Shown in pieces: positions 1 through 7,462 of a DNA stretch of 64,000 bases (its first letter is position 1; each line of letters starts with the position of its first letter). The DNA comes from DATJGS01 sp035494735 (GTDB lineage Bacteria; Eisenbacteria; RBG-16-71-46), in NCBI GenBank assembly GCA_035494735.1, contig DATJGS010000003.1, forward strand, positions 27,184-91,183. Reading direction: 5' to 3'. The notes under the pieces were generated by a model. That model made no database searches. It saw nothing but the letters and a program-made list of their open reading frames with translations, and was not told the origin of the DNA. A program made the position numbers and the translations under genes.

Positions 1-1
1 G

Positions 2-643
2 CTCACCGTGTTGTCGCGACCCTCGGGAGCTTCGTTCCGGATCACCGGCGAGCAGGTCGTCGTCGGTCGCACCCCCATGACCCTGGCGCGCGGCCTGACC
101 GGCCGCTACGAGGTGCGCAGCCTGGAGCCGGGCTACGCCACGTGGCGGCGCGAGGTGCACCTGGACGGCGTGAGCGCCGACACGCTGTGGATGACGCTGC
201 AGCGCAAGGGCGCGGCGGGCGCCGGGCTGCGCTCGCTGATCGTTCCGGGCTGGGGTCAGTTCTACAGCGGCCGGTCCGGCATGGGCGCGACGTTCCTGGC
301 CGCCGGCGTGGTGACCGGCGCCGCGTTCGGCCTGACGTCGTGGCGCTATCACGATCGCGTCATGGATTACGATGCGGCGAACGATCGCTATCAGGCGGCG
401 ACGACGCAGAGCGCGATCGACGCCGCGTTCGCCGCGCGGCAGCGGGCCTCGGACCGCGCCGAGGACGCGTACCAGCAGCGCCAGATCGCGCTGGGCGTGG
501 CCGGCGGCGTGTGGGGGCTGGCCGTGCTGGATGCGCTGCTGCATTTTCCCAAGGTGTCCGAAGGCGGCGTCAGCCTCGAGTTGGCGCCACCCCAGCCCGG
601 GGCCGGCGCCACGTCGCTCGCCGCCCTCACGGTGAGGTTCTGA
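2..643 (+). CDS. PEGA-domain protein with DUF5683-like membrane segments (5' partial)
   Basis: The frame is already open at the left edge, so the true start lies outside the window; a GTG at position 8 is only an internal codon. The first ~55 visible residues read like a PEGA module (P-x-GA, then GRTPMTL, then a G-x-Y-E-V and GY ending), a small beta fold common in surface proteins of Gram-negative candidate phyla. It is followed by SLIVPGWGQFYSG, typical of DUF5683, a hydrophobic segment, an Ala/Arg/Asp-rich helix and a second hydrophobic segment (IALGVAGGVWGLAVL). This suggests an inner-membrane or envelope protein with a periplasmic PEGA head. The stop overlaps the ATG of the next gene (TGATG), so the pair is probably co-translated. 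The exact function is unknown. Confidence 0.8.
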   Translation, partial: LTVLSRPSGASFRITGEQVVVGRTPMTLARGLTGRYEVRSLEPGYATWRREVHLDGVSADTLWMTLQRKGAAGAGLRSLIVPGWGQFYSGRSGMGATFLAAGVVTGAAFGLTSWRYHDRVMDYDAANDRYQAATTQSAIDAAFAARQRASDRAEDAYQQRQIALGVAGGVWGLAVLDALLHFPKVSEGGVSLELAPPQPGAGATSLAALTVRF

Positions 644-2019
644 TGCCGTTCCTTCGTCGTCTGGCCGCCGCCGTCGCCGTCCTCGCCGCACTGGGCATCC
701 TCGCGAGCGGTTGCTCGCGCAAACACCTGCTCGATCCGCCGCACGATTCGCCGCGCGATCCGTTGACGCCGGGCGCGCCCCCCGAGCCGGTGAAGCCCGG
801 CGCGGTGACCGTCGAGGCCGTCGCCGCGAACGCCGTGACGCTGCACTGGACGATGAGCGACTCGACGGGCATCGGCAGCTACCACGTGTTCCTGCTCGGG
901 CCGGGCGATCCCAGCTACCGAGTGGTCACGACCACGACGATCCAGCGCGGCACGGTCAGCGGGCTGCAGACCGGGACCACGTATCTGTTCAAAGTGGCGG
1001 GCGTGAACACGGCCGGCCTCGAGGGTCCGCAGTCCGATCCGGTCGGCGCGAAGCCGGTGCTGCTCTCGATCGTGATCAACGGCGATGCGCCGTTCACGAA
1101 CAACTTGAACGTCTCGGTGCAGGGCACGGCCTCCGGCTTCAACCAGATCCGTGTCGCGCCGACCACCGACAGCCTGTCGCGCACCACCTATACCAGCCTC
1201 GGCGGCGGCACCGTCGGCTTCACGCTGACGGGTCCGGACGGGCCGAAGACCCTGTACGGCCAGTTCCGCGACTCCAACACGCTGACCGAGTCGGGCGTCG
1301 TCTCCGACGACATCACGCTCGACCGGGTCGCGCAGATCCTGACCGTCTCGCAGAACACCGGAGGCGCGGTCAAGACGGCCGGGCAGGTCATCCACTTCCG
1401 CATCCAGGCCGGCGAGAACGGCGGATCCGGCACGGTGGACATCGGCACCGCGCGCACCGGCATCCGGCTGTTCAACGACGGCACGAACGGCGATTCGCTC
1501 GCCGACGACAACGTGCTGGCCGTCGACTACGTCGTCGAGCCGACGTTCGACGCGAACAACGCGCAGGTCGTCGGGCACTTCACGGATCGCGCCGGGAACG
1601 CGGCGCCGCTCGTGCTCGCGGCCGGGCTCGTGACGGTCGTGAACGCGCCGCCGCCCGTGACATTGCAGAGCGCGGTCAAGCAGAGCTCGGGGCGCGTGCT
1701 GCTGCAGTGGACGACGAGCAGCGCGAGCGACTTCAACAACTATCGGGTGTGGCACGCCAGCACGTCGCCGGTGGTGAGCGCAGCGAGCCGCTTCCTGGTG
1801 ACGACGATCTCGACGCGCAACACGAACACGGTCGTCGATTCGTCGCTGGTCGGGGGCAACAGCTACTTCTTCATGGTCGAGGTCGTCGACAACGCCGGCA
1901 ACGCGTCGCAGAGCAACGAACTGTCGACGACCGCCGAACCCGCGGTCATCGTGACGTCGCCGCGCGCCGTCAAACCGGAGCCGTTGCCGTCGAGCGGCCG
2001 GCGGAGCGGCGGCCCGTAG
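643..2019 (+). CDS. Fibronectin type III domain lipoprotein
   Basis: 458 residues starting at the ATG that overlaps the stop of the upstream gene. The N-terminus has two arginines, a long hydrophobic stretch and a lipobox-like LASGC with the modified cysteine at residue 24, so it should be an Lgt/Lsp-processed lipoprotein. A Pro-rich linker leads to a first Fn3 module (about residues 48-135, with VTLHWTMSD and a TTYLFKVAGVN ending), a central region of ~230 residues with two more beta-rich repeats, and a second Fn3 module near the C-terminus (VLLQWTTSSASDFNNYRVW; FFMVEVVDNAGNAS). Such proteins usually act as extracytoplasmic binding or scaffold modules. There is no catalytic motif. The end is followed by a hairpin. 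Confidence 0.85.
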   Translation: MPFLRRLAAAVAVLAALGILASGCSRKHLLDPPHDSPRDPLTPGAPPEPVKPGAVTVEAVAANAVTLHWTMSDSTGIGSYHVFLLGPGDPSYRVVTTTTIQRGTVSGLQTGTTYLFKVAGVNTAGLEGPQSDPVGAKPVLLSIVINGDAPFTNNLNVSVQGTASGFNQIRVAPTTDSLSRTTYTSLGGGTVGFTLTGPDGPKTLYGQFRDSNTLTESGVVSDDITLDRVAQILTVSQNTGGAVKTAGQVIHFRIQAGENGGSGTVDIGTARTGIRLFNDGTNGDSLADDNVLAVDYVVEPTFDANNAQVVGHFTDRAGNAAPLVLAAGLVTVVNAPPPVTLQSAVKQSSGRVLLQWTTSSASDFNNYRVWHASTSPVVSAASRFLVTTISTRNTNTVVDSSLVGGNSYFFMVEVVDNAGNASQSNELSTTAEPAVIVTSPRAVKPEPLPSSGRRSGGP

Positions 2020-2046
2020 CGCCGCTGGCGCGGGCTTACCAAAAAC

Positions 2047-2087
2047 ACTTCACCCCGCCGGAGTGCACGCTCGGCGGGGTGAAATTA
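2047..2087 (+). terminator. Hairpin terminator after the Fn3 lipoprotein gene
   Basis: A perfect 12-bp stem (2049-2060 with 2072-2083, TTCACCCCGCCG and its complement) closes an 11-base loop. The downstream side reads ATTATGG, so the U-tract is poor, but the stem lies 30 bases after the stop codon and fits an intrinsic terminator. Confidence 0.6.
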
Positions 2088-2316
2088 TGGGGGGCGTCGC
2101 TCTCGGAATCGCGGGCCGCACGCGAGTGTCTTCGAACTAGCCCCCCAACTCTTGGTTGCAATCTACAGACGCTTCGGAGTGCCACGGGGTTCCGATTATT
2201 TCTTCGCGACGAAATCGATGGGTCAACGCGCCCCGGATTTCGCCGCCAATGTTTCGAACGCGTCAAGTGAACGATCCGCGCTGAACATCTCTCGAACAGT
2301 TGGTGGGGATGCGACG

Positions 2317-2970
2317 TTGAGCCAAGGTTACTTTCTCGCCATCGCCGGAAACATCGGGGTCGGCAAGACCGAACTCACGAATCGGCTGAGCGCGGAGCTG
2401 GGCTGGCTCGCCTACTACGAGCCCGTGATCCAGAACCCGTACCTGGATCCGTTCTACGCCGACATGATGCGCTGGAGTTTCCATCTACAGATCTACTTCC
2501 TGAGCGAGCGATTCAAGGCCCAGGCCGAGATCGGCAAGAGCGCGATGCCGTTCATCCAGGACCGCACGATCTACGAGGACGCGGAGATCTTCGCGCGCGT
2601 GCTCCACGAGCAGGGCTCGATGACCACCGTGGACTATGAGAACTACACGGCTCTGTTCCACATCCTGGTCTCGTACCTGAGGAAGCCCGACCTGATCATC
2701 TATCTGAAGGCCAGCCCCAACGTGCTCATGGAGCGCATCGCGCGCCGCGGCCGGCCCAGCGAACAGGGCATCGGCGTGGACTACATCACGCGCCTGAACC
2801 GCGCGTACGACGGCTGGATGACGCGCGCGCGTGCGGAGCTCGAGGTGCTGGAAATCGACACCGACCAGGTGCCGCTGCAGGGCGAGACCGAGGCGTTCCG
2901 CCTGCTCGTCGAGAACCTGAAGCGCCGCTATCCGCGCCAGTCGGAGCTGGCCCTGGACAGCGGCGCATAG
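2317..2970 (+). CDS. Deoxynucleoside kinase family protein
   Basis: A P-loop nucleoside kinase of the dGK/dAK/dCK family, phosphorylating deoxynucleosides in the salvage pathway. The TTG start at 2317 is chosen because GGTGGGGAT sits just upstream and the resulting 217 residues match family length; the frame extends to 2152, but the extra ~55 residues are unlike the family. Motifs: Walker A GNIGVGKT near residue 11, the family DRTIYEDAEIF motif in the middle (the canonical DRS/ERS switch region), and an arginine-rich lid (MERIARRGRPSEQ). It ends 9 bases from the convergently transcribed ileS with no visible terminator between. Substrate specificity cannot be read from sequence. Confidence 0.9.
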   Translation: MSQGYFLAIAGNIGVGKTELTNRLSAELGWLAYYEPVIQNPYLDPFYADMMRWSFHLQIYFLSERFKAQAEIGKSAMPFIQDRTIYEDAEIFARVLHEQGSMTTVDYENYTALFHILVSYLRKPDLIIYLKASPNVLMERIARRGRPSEQGIGVDYITRLNRAYDGWMTRARAELEVLEIDTDQVPLQGETEAFRLLVENLKRRYPRQSELALDSGA

Positions 2971-2979
2971 CGCTCCCCG

Positions 2980-5814
2980 CTAGACGCGCGCCGGTCCGCC
3001 GCGCGCGGCGAGCACGCCGGCGCAGCGGCCGCACAGGCCGGCGGTCGGGCCTTCGGCCGCGACATCGCGGCGGTGCATCCAGCAGCGCTCGCACTTGGGG
3101 AACGTGGTCTTCGCCACCTCGACCTCGAACGCCTGACCCTCGCGTCCGGCGCGCACCGCCACCTCGGCCACGATCAGGAAGCCGCCCAGCTCCGTGGCGT
3201 AGGGCGCGAGACGCTCCGCGATCGGCGGCGCCACGGTGACCGCGACCTCGGCCTCCGCCGTCGACGCGAACTGCTTCGCCGCGCGCAGCGGTTCGAGCGC
3301 GGCGTTCACCGCGTCACGCAGCTCGCGCAGCAGGCCCCACGCGGCGCCCGCGCCTGCGCCCGCCCCGCGTTCCGGCCACTGCGCCAGATGCACACTGGGG
3401 CACTCCGCGAGCAACCCGGGATGCGACTGCCACACCTCCTCGCTCGTGAACACGAGCGCGGGCGCCGCGGCCACCACCAGGTCGTGCAGCGCCTGCCACA
3501 GCACGGTCTGCGCCGACCGGCGCTCGGGCGCATCGGGGAGCAGCGTGTACAGCCGGTCCTTCGCGACGTCGAGGAAGACCGCCGACAGGTCCACGGTGCA
3601 CACGTCGAGCAGTCCGTCGAGCACGCGGTGGAACAGCATCTGCTCGGCGTCGCGCCGCAGGTCCGCGACGCGTTCGGTGAGATGCTCGGCGAACGCGCGG
3701 TCGACGGCCGTCAGCTGCGCCGCCGGCAGCGCGTCGGCCGGGGTGAAGCCGTCGAGGTTGCCGAGCAGGAAACGGAACGTGTTGCGCACTTTCCGGTACG
3801 CGTCGGCCACACGCTGCAGGATCTCGTCGCCGACGCGCACGTCGCTGCGCCAGTCGGTGGCCAGCGCCCACCAGCGCACGAGTTCGGCGCCGTGCTGCTT
3901 CACGACGTCGGCGGGAAGAATGACGTTGCCGAGCGACTTGTGCATGGCGCGGCCGGTCGCGTCCAGCACCCAGCCGTGGGTCAGCACGTCGGTGAACGGC
4001 GCGCGGTCCGCCGTGCCCACCCCGACCATCAGCGACGACATGAACCAGCCGCGGTGCTGGTCCGGGCCTTCGAAGTAGACGATGCGCCCGTTCTCGCGCA
4101 CCGCGCGTTCCCACGTCGCGGCCAGTTCGGGATGCGTCCGGCGGATGGCCAGGTGCGTCGAGCCCGAGTCGAACCACACGTCGAGGATGTCGTCCTCGCG
4201 GCGGAACGGCCCGGCGGCCTGGCACAGCGGACAGCGGAAGCCCGCGGGCACGAACTCGGCGAGGTCGCGCTCGTACCACGCGTCCGAACCGTGGAGCCGC
4301 GTCTGCTCCGCGGCGCGCGCCATGACGCCCGAGTCCAGGAATGCTTCGCCGCATGCTTCGCAATAGACGGCCGGGATGCCGACGCCCCAGGCGCGCTGGC
4401 GCGACAGGCACCAGTCGGGCCGGGCCTTCACCGATTCGCGGATGCGGTTCAGCGAACCCGCGGGATCCCAGCGCACGTCGCGCTCGATGGCCTCCAGCGC
4501 GCGTTCGCGGTGGGCGAGGCGCGCGTCGCCCTGGGCCAGCGGCTCGGGCGCGTGATCGATGATGAGGAACCACTGCTTCGTGGCGCGGAAGATCACCGGC
4601 TGGCGGCAGCGCCAGCAATGCGGATACGAGTGCGTGAACGTGCTCGAGGCGACGAGCCGGCCGCGCTCCTTCAGCCACGCCACGATGTCCGGGTTCACTT
4701 CGAGCACGCTGCGCCCGACGAACGGCTCGGCGCCTTCCATGAGCCGCCCCGCTTCGTCGACCGGACACAGCACGCCGAGGCCGCTCCTCTGGCCGACGGC
4801 GAAGTCCTCCTTGCCGTGGCCGGGCGCGGTGTGCACGAGGCCGGTGCCGTCCTCCATGCTCACGAACGGCGTGCCGTCGACGACGCGCGAGTCGCCGCCC
4901 CACGGGCCCTCGAACACGACGTCGAACAGCGCGCGGCCGTCGAGGAGGCCCTCGCGCACCACGTCCGTCCACCCGGCGGCCTGGGCCGTGGCGTCGAGAC
5001 GTGCGGCGGCCAAGAGGAAGCGCCGGCCGTCGGCACGGACCACGACGTACTCCGCGCCCGGGTCGACCATGAGCCCGAGGTTCGCGGGCAGCGTCCACGG
5101 CGTCGTGGTCCAGGCCAGGGCCGCGACGTCCGGCCACGCGGCGAGGGCGTCCCTGGGATCCGAGCGCAGCGGGAACGCCACGACGATGGAGGGCGACGGG
5201 TCGTCCTGATACTCGATCTCGGCCTCGGCCAGTGCCGTGCGATCGGTCGGGCACCAATGGATCGAGCGCAGGCCGCGCTGGATGTAGCCCCGGGCCGCGA
5301 GCGCGGCGAACGTCTCGAGGATGCTGGCCTCGAACGCCGAGTCCATGGTCAGGTACGGATGCTCCCATTCGCCCCACACGCCGAGCCGCTCGAACTCTTC
5401 GCGCTGGATGCCGACCCACTCGGCGGCGTAGCTGCGGCAACGCCGGCGCAGCTCGACACGCGAGGGGACGAGCTTCTTCTCGCGGAACTCCTTGCTGACC
5501 TGGATCTCGATCGGCATGCCGTGATTGTCCCAACCGGGCACGTACGGCGAATCGAAGCCGAGTTGGGACGCGGTGCGCACGACCGCGTCCTTCCAGATCT
5601 TGTTCGCCGCCGTTCCCATGTGCAGGTGGTTGTTCGAATACGGCGGCCCATCGTGGAGCATCCACACCGGCTGGCCGGCGCGCGCCTGGCGCAGCTGGGC
5701 GTAGACGCCGCGCTCCTTCCACCAGGCCAGGCGCTCGGGCTCGCGGCGCGTCAAGTCCGCCTTCATCGGGAAGTCGGTCTTGGGCAGGTTCAGCGTGTCG
5801 CGATAGCCGGCCAT
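2980..5814 (-). CDS. ileS: Isoleucyl-tRNA synthetase
   Basis: 944 residues, normal bacterial IleRS length. The class I HIGH motif appears as HLHMG at residues 63-67 within GPPYSNNHLHMGTA, and the KMSKS counterpart as MHKSLGN near residue 624; both are variants of the usual PPYANG..HIGH and KMSKS forms. Internal Cys pairs (CWRC; YCEAC with FRCPLC) and the C-terminal CERCWMH...CGRC zinc finger are present, the latter typical of bacterial IleRS needed for tRNA binding. GGAGG lies 7 bases upstream of the ATG. The gene follows a T-box leader with an ATC specifier, so its expression should rise when uncharged tRNA-Ile accumulates. Confidence 0.98.
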   Translation of the reverse strand: MAGYRDTLNLPKTDFPMKADLTRREPERLAWWKERGVYAQLRQARAGQPVWMLHDGPPYSNNHLHMGTAANKIWKDAVVRTASQLGFDSPYVPGWDNHGMPIEIQVSKEFREKKLVPSRVELRRRCRSYAAEWVGIQREEFERLGVWGEWEHPYLTMDSAFEASILETFAALAARGYIQRGLRSIHWCPTDRTALAEAEIEYQDDPSPSIVVAFPLRSDPRDALAAWPDVAALAWTTTPWTLPANLGLMVDPGAEYVVVRADGRRFLLAAARLDATAQAAGWTDVVREGLLDGRALFDVVFEGPWGGDSRVVDGTPFVSMEDGTGLVHTAPGHGKEDFAVGQRSGLGVLCPVDEAGRLMEGAEPFVGRSVLEVNPDIVAWLKERGRLVASSTFTHSYPHCWRCRQPVIFRATKQWFLIIDHAPEPLAQGDARLAHRERALEAIERDVRWDPAGSLNRIRESVKARPDWCLSRQRAWGVGIPAVYCEACGEAFLDSGVMARAAEQTRLHGSDAWYERDLAEFVPAGFRCPLCQAAGPFRREDDILDVWFDSGSTHLAIRRTHPELAATWERAVRENGRIVYFEGPDQHRGWFMSSLMVGVGTADRAPFTDVLTHGWVLDATGRAMHKSLGNVILPADVVKQHGAELVRWWALATDWRSDVRVGDEILQRVADAYRKVRNTFRFLLGNLDGFTPADALPAAQLTAVDRAFAEHLTERVADLRRDAEQMLFHRVLDGLLDVCTVDLSAVFLDVAKDRLYTLLPDAPERRSAQTVLWQALHDLVVAAAPALVFTSEEVWQSHPGLLAECPSVHLAQWPERGAGAGAGAAWGLLRELRDAVNAALEPLRAAKQFASTAEAEVAVTVAPPIAERLAPYATELGGFLIVAEVAVRAGREGQAFEVEVAKTTFPKCERCWMHRRDVAAEGPTAGLCGRCAGVLAARGGPARV

Positions 5815-5879
5815 GTGATGCCTCCTGACGGCGAGGGCCGAAGCCCCCGGACGGATCGCGCGTGCGCGCCGCGACCCGA

Positions 5880-5915
5880 AAAACGAAAACGCCCCAACGC
5901 ATCGGCGTTGGGGCG
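5880..5915 (-). terminator. Intrinsic terminator of the ileS T-box
   Basis: An 11-bp perfect stem (CGCCCCAACGC at 5915-5905 with GCGTTGGGGCG at 5900-5890) closes a CGAT loop and is followed by TTTTCGTTTTT. It lies directly after the T-box core, which indicates transcription attenuation rather than translational control. Confidence 0.9.
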
Positions 5916-6160
5916 ACTGGAAGTCGCGGTACCACCCAACTTCGCCCGCGGCTCGTCCGGAGCCGCGAACCTCGATGGCGCCGTCAGGCGCCTCGCTCCT
6001 CTGTCGGGGGAGCCTCCGTCCGGCTCTACTGGGCGCCGACAGCGCCGTTCGACCGGCGGCTCGGGGGTGATCTTCGGCGCGCGCTCCGGCGCCGGGCTCA
6101 CACCGTCCCCGGCTCGCTACCAGGCCTCGCTCGACAGCGCCTACTCGTCCCCGTCACTGC
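5880..6160 (-). promoter_or_regulatory. T-box riboswitch leader of ileS (Ile, ATC specifier)
   Basis: The minus strand carries all T-box landmarks in order: an AGTGA/GACGAGTAG-like Stem I base (about 6155-6125), an AGCGAGCC...ACGGTG...GAGCCC distal Stem I pattern (about 6118-6094), a specifier loop GAAGATCACC with ATC at 6069-6071, and the T-box core GGGTGGTACCGCG at 5925-5937, with TGGT (5931-5934) available for the tRNA acceptor end. The core is flanked by GAAGT/ACTTC, which can form the antiterminator helix. A terminator follows at 5880-5915. The ATC specifier agrees with ileS being the next gene, 65 bases downstream. T-boxes are best known from Firmicutes and Actinobacteria, so the context is notable. 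Confidence 0.94.
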
Positions 6161-6176
6161 CTTAGGCTGCGGCCGC

Positions 6177-6206
6177 AAAGTGCCACGGGCTCCCGGCCTG
6201 CGTCAA
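6177..6206 (-). promoter_or_regulatory. Possible promoter of the T-box/ileS transcript
   Basis: On the minus strand TTGACG (6206-6201) is followed after 18 bases by CACTTT (6182-6177), a few bases before the start of the T-box. The -35 is good and the -10 is poor. The 18-base spacing equals that of the other putative promoters in the window. Confidence 0.35.
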
Positions 6207-6220
6207 GCCGGGAGCCCGTG
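6184..6220 (-). terminator. Terminator hairpin between the pilin operon and ileS
   Basis: A 14-bp perfect inverted repeat (CACGGGCTCCCGGC at 6184-6197 with its complement at 6207-6220) around a 9-base loop lies 24 bases after the stop of the last pilin gene. The T-tract on the minus strand is weak (GGCACTTTGC). The putative ileS -35 element sits partly in its loop. Confidence 0.55.
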
Positions 6221-6243
6221 CGTTGCGGGGGGACGGGAGCGCG

Positions 6244-7452
6244 CTACAGCCCGCTCTCGACCCACGACAGCGTCGTGAACTGGCCGCCGTAACGCGACAG
6301 GGCGCGCGTGATGGCGTCGCTGCTGTAGAGCAGTGTGGAGCCACCATTCTGCTTCACGTTCGTCACGCCCTTCACGATGATGCCGCCCAGCACCCACGCC
6401 TGGCCGTTCATGTTGAGATCGCCTTCGACGTACAGCAGGCCGCGATAGAAGAACCCGGCGTTGATGGTGAGGTTGCCGTTCACGTACGTCAGACCCTCGC
6501 CGGATCCGCCGTGGATGCCGAGGTCCTGGTTGTAATAACCGATGCCGTTGGGAACCCAGCTCGAGAGCGATGGTCCGACCCACTCGAAGAACTGGGCCTG
6601 CGTCATGTTGAGCGCGTCCCACGGGCCGGCATAGAAGCCGCTCTGACCCGTGACGTTCCCGGGCACGACGGGCGAGAAGGTCTGGGATCCGCCACCCCCC
6701 GGGTTCGAAGTGCCCGTCGTCCACGACGCCGGGAGTGGGCCGCCGATTTCATAGGGCGCGCAGTCCGGCGCAACGCCACGGCCGTTGTCGCCATAACTGT
6801 CCGGCGTGTCCGCCGAGTGGTTGTAGCCGCACACGACCGCGTTGCCGACGAACGAGATGTCGACGTCCGTGGCCAACGCGGCCTTGATGTTCGCGACGAT
6901 TGGCTTCTGGATGACCTGGGCCACGATCTTGCGCGAGTCGCCGCCCTTACGCCCCACGGAGGTGATGACCATGATCGGCAGGCCGCTCACCGTCTGGACC
7001 GGCGGCGTGAGGTTCTTGTCGTACCGGTAGACCACCGTCCTGGCCGGGTCGGTGAGGTACTTCACGGTCAGGACGTCCGGACCGCGGGAAGCGCGGCTGT
7101 AATCGAGCCAGGTGCCGGCCGGCTGCGCCGTGCCGAGGAAGACCGAGTCCGTGTTGCCGGGCGTCGGCAGGCTGCCTTCGACCTGGTTGTAGATCTGCGC
7201 CGTCATGCGCGCGTTCAGCACGCCGCTCGTCGGGACCTCGCCCGACTTGATGCGCGCCATGGCCTCGGCCACGCCGGCCTCCGCCGTATTCAGCGCCTGA
7301 CCCTCGCGCATGCTGTGCGAAGCGATCTTCGATTCGGTGTTGATCGTCATCATCATGACGCCGGCGAGGAGCGACAGCACCAGCAGCACCAGCAGCGCCA
7401 CGACGAGGCCGATGCCACGCTCGTTGCGCACGGGTTCGAAGTCGCGGTTCAT
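6244..7452 (-). CDS. PilX-like type IV pilus minor pilin / assembly protein
   Basis: 402 residues from the ATG at 7452, preferred over the ATG two codons earlier because AGGAG then lies 7 bases upstream. The N-terminus NERGIGLVVALLVLLVL followed by an S-x-H-x-M-R-x-x-QAL..AEAGV motif is the PilX_N signature; like other PilX proteins it lacks the Glu5 of major pilins. The remaining ~330 residues are beta-rich, with short repeats such as GLTYVNGNLTINAG and LYVEGDLNMNG, so the protein is about twice the usual PilX length. It is the last gene of a fimT-pilV-pilW-pilX order. PilX-class pilins help prime pilus assembly. Expected location: inner membrane before assembly, then the pilus tip complex. 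Confidence 0.8.
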   Translation of the reverse strand: MNRDFEPVRNERGIGLVVALLVLLVLSLLAGVMMMTINTESKIASHSMREGQALNTAEAGVAEAMARIKSGEVPTSGVLNARMTAQIYNQVEGSLPTPGNTDSVFLGTAQPAGTWLDYSRASRGPDVLTVKYLTDPARTVVYRYDKNLTPPVQTVSGLPIMVITSVGRKGGDSRKIVAQVIQKPIVANIKAALATDVDISFVGNAVVCGYNHSADTPDSYGDNGRGVAPDCAPYEIGGPLPASWTTGTSNPGGGGSQTFSPVVPGNVTGQSGFYAGPWDALNMTQAQFFEWVGPSLSSWVPNGIGYYNQDLGIHGGSGEGLTYVNGNLTINAGFFYRGLLYVEGDLNMNGQAWVLGGIIVKGVTNVKQNGGSTLLYSSDAITRALSRYGGQFTTLSWVESGL

Positions 7453-7462
7453 GGGCATGCTC

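Noticed and set aside
3073..6165. 1030-codon open frame on the + strand opposite ileS
   Set aside because: Composition is Arg/His/Gly-rich as expected from the antisense of a GC-rich gene, and ileS is unmistakable on the other strand.
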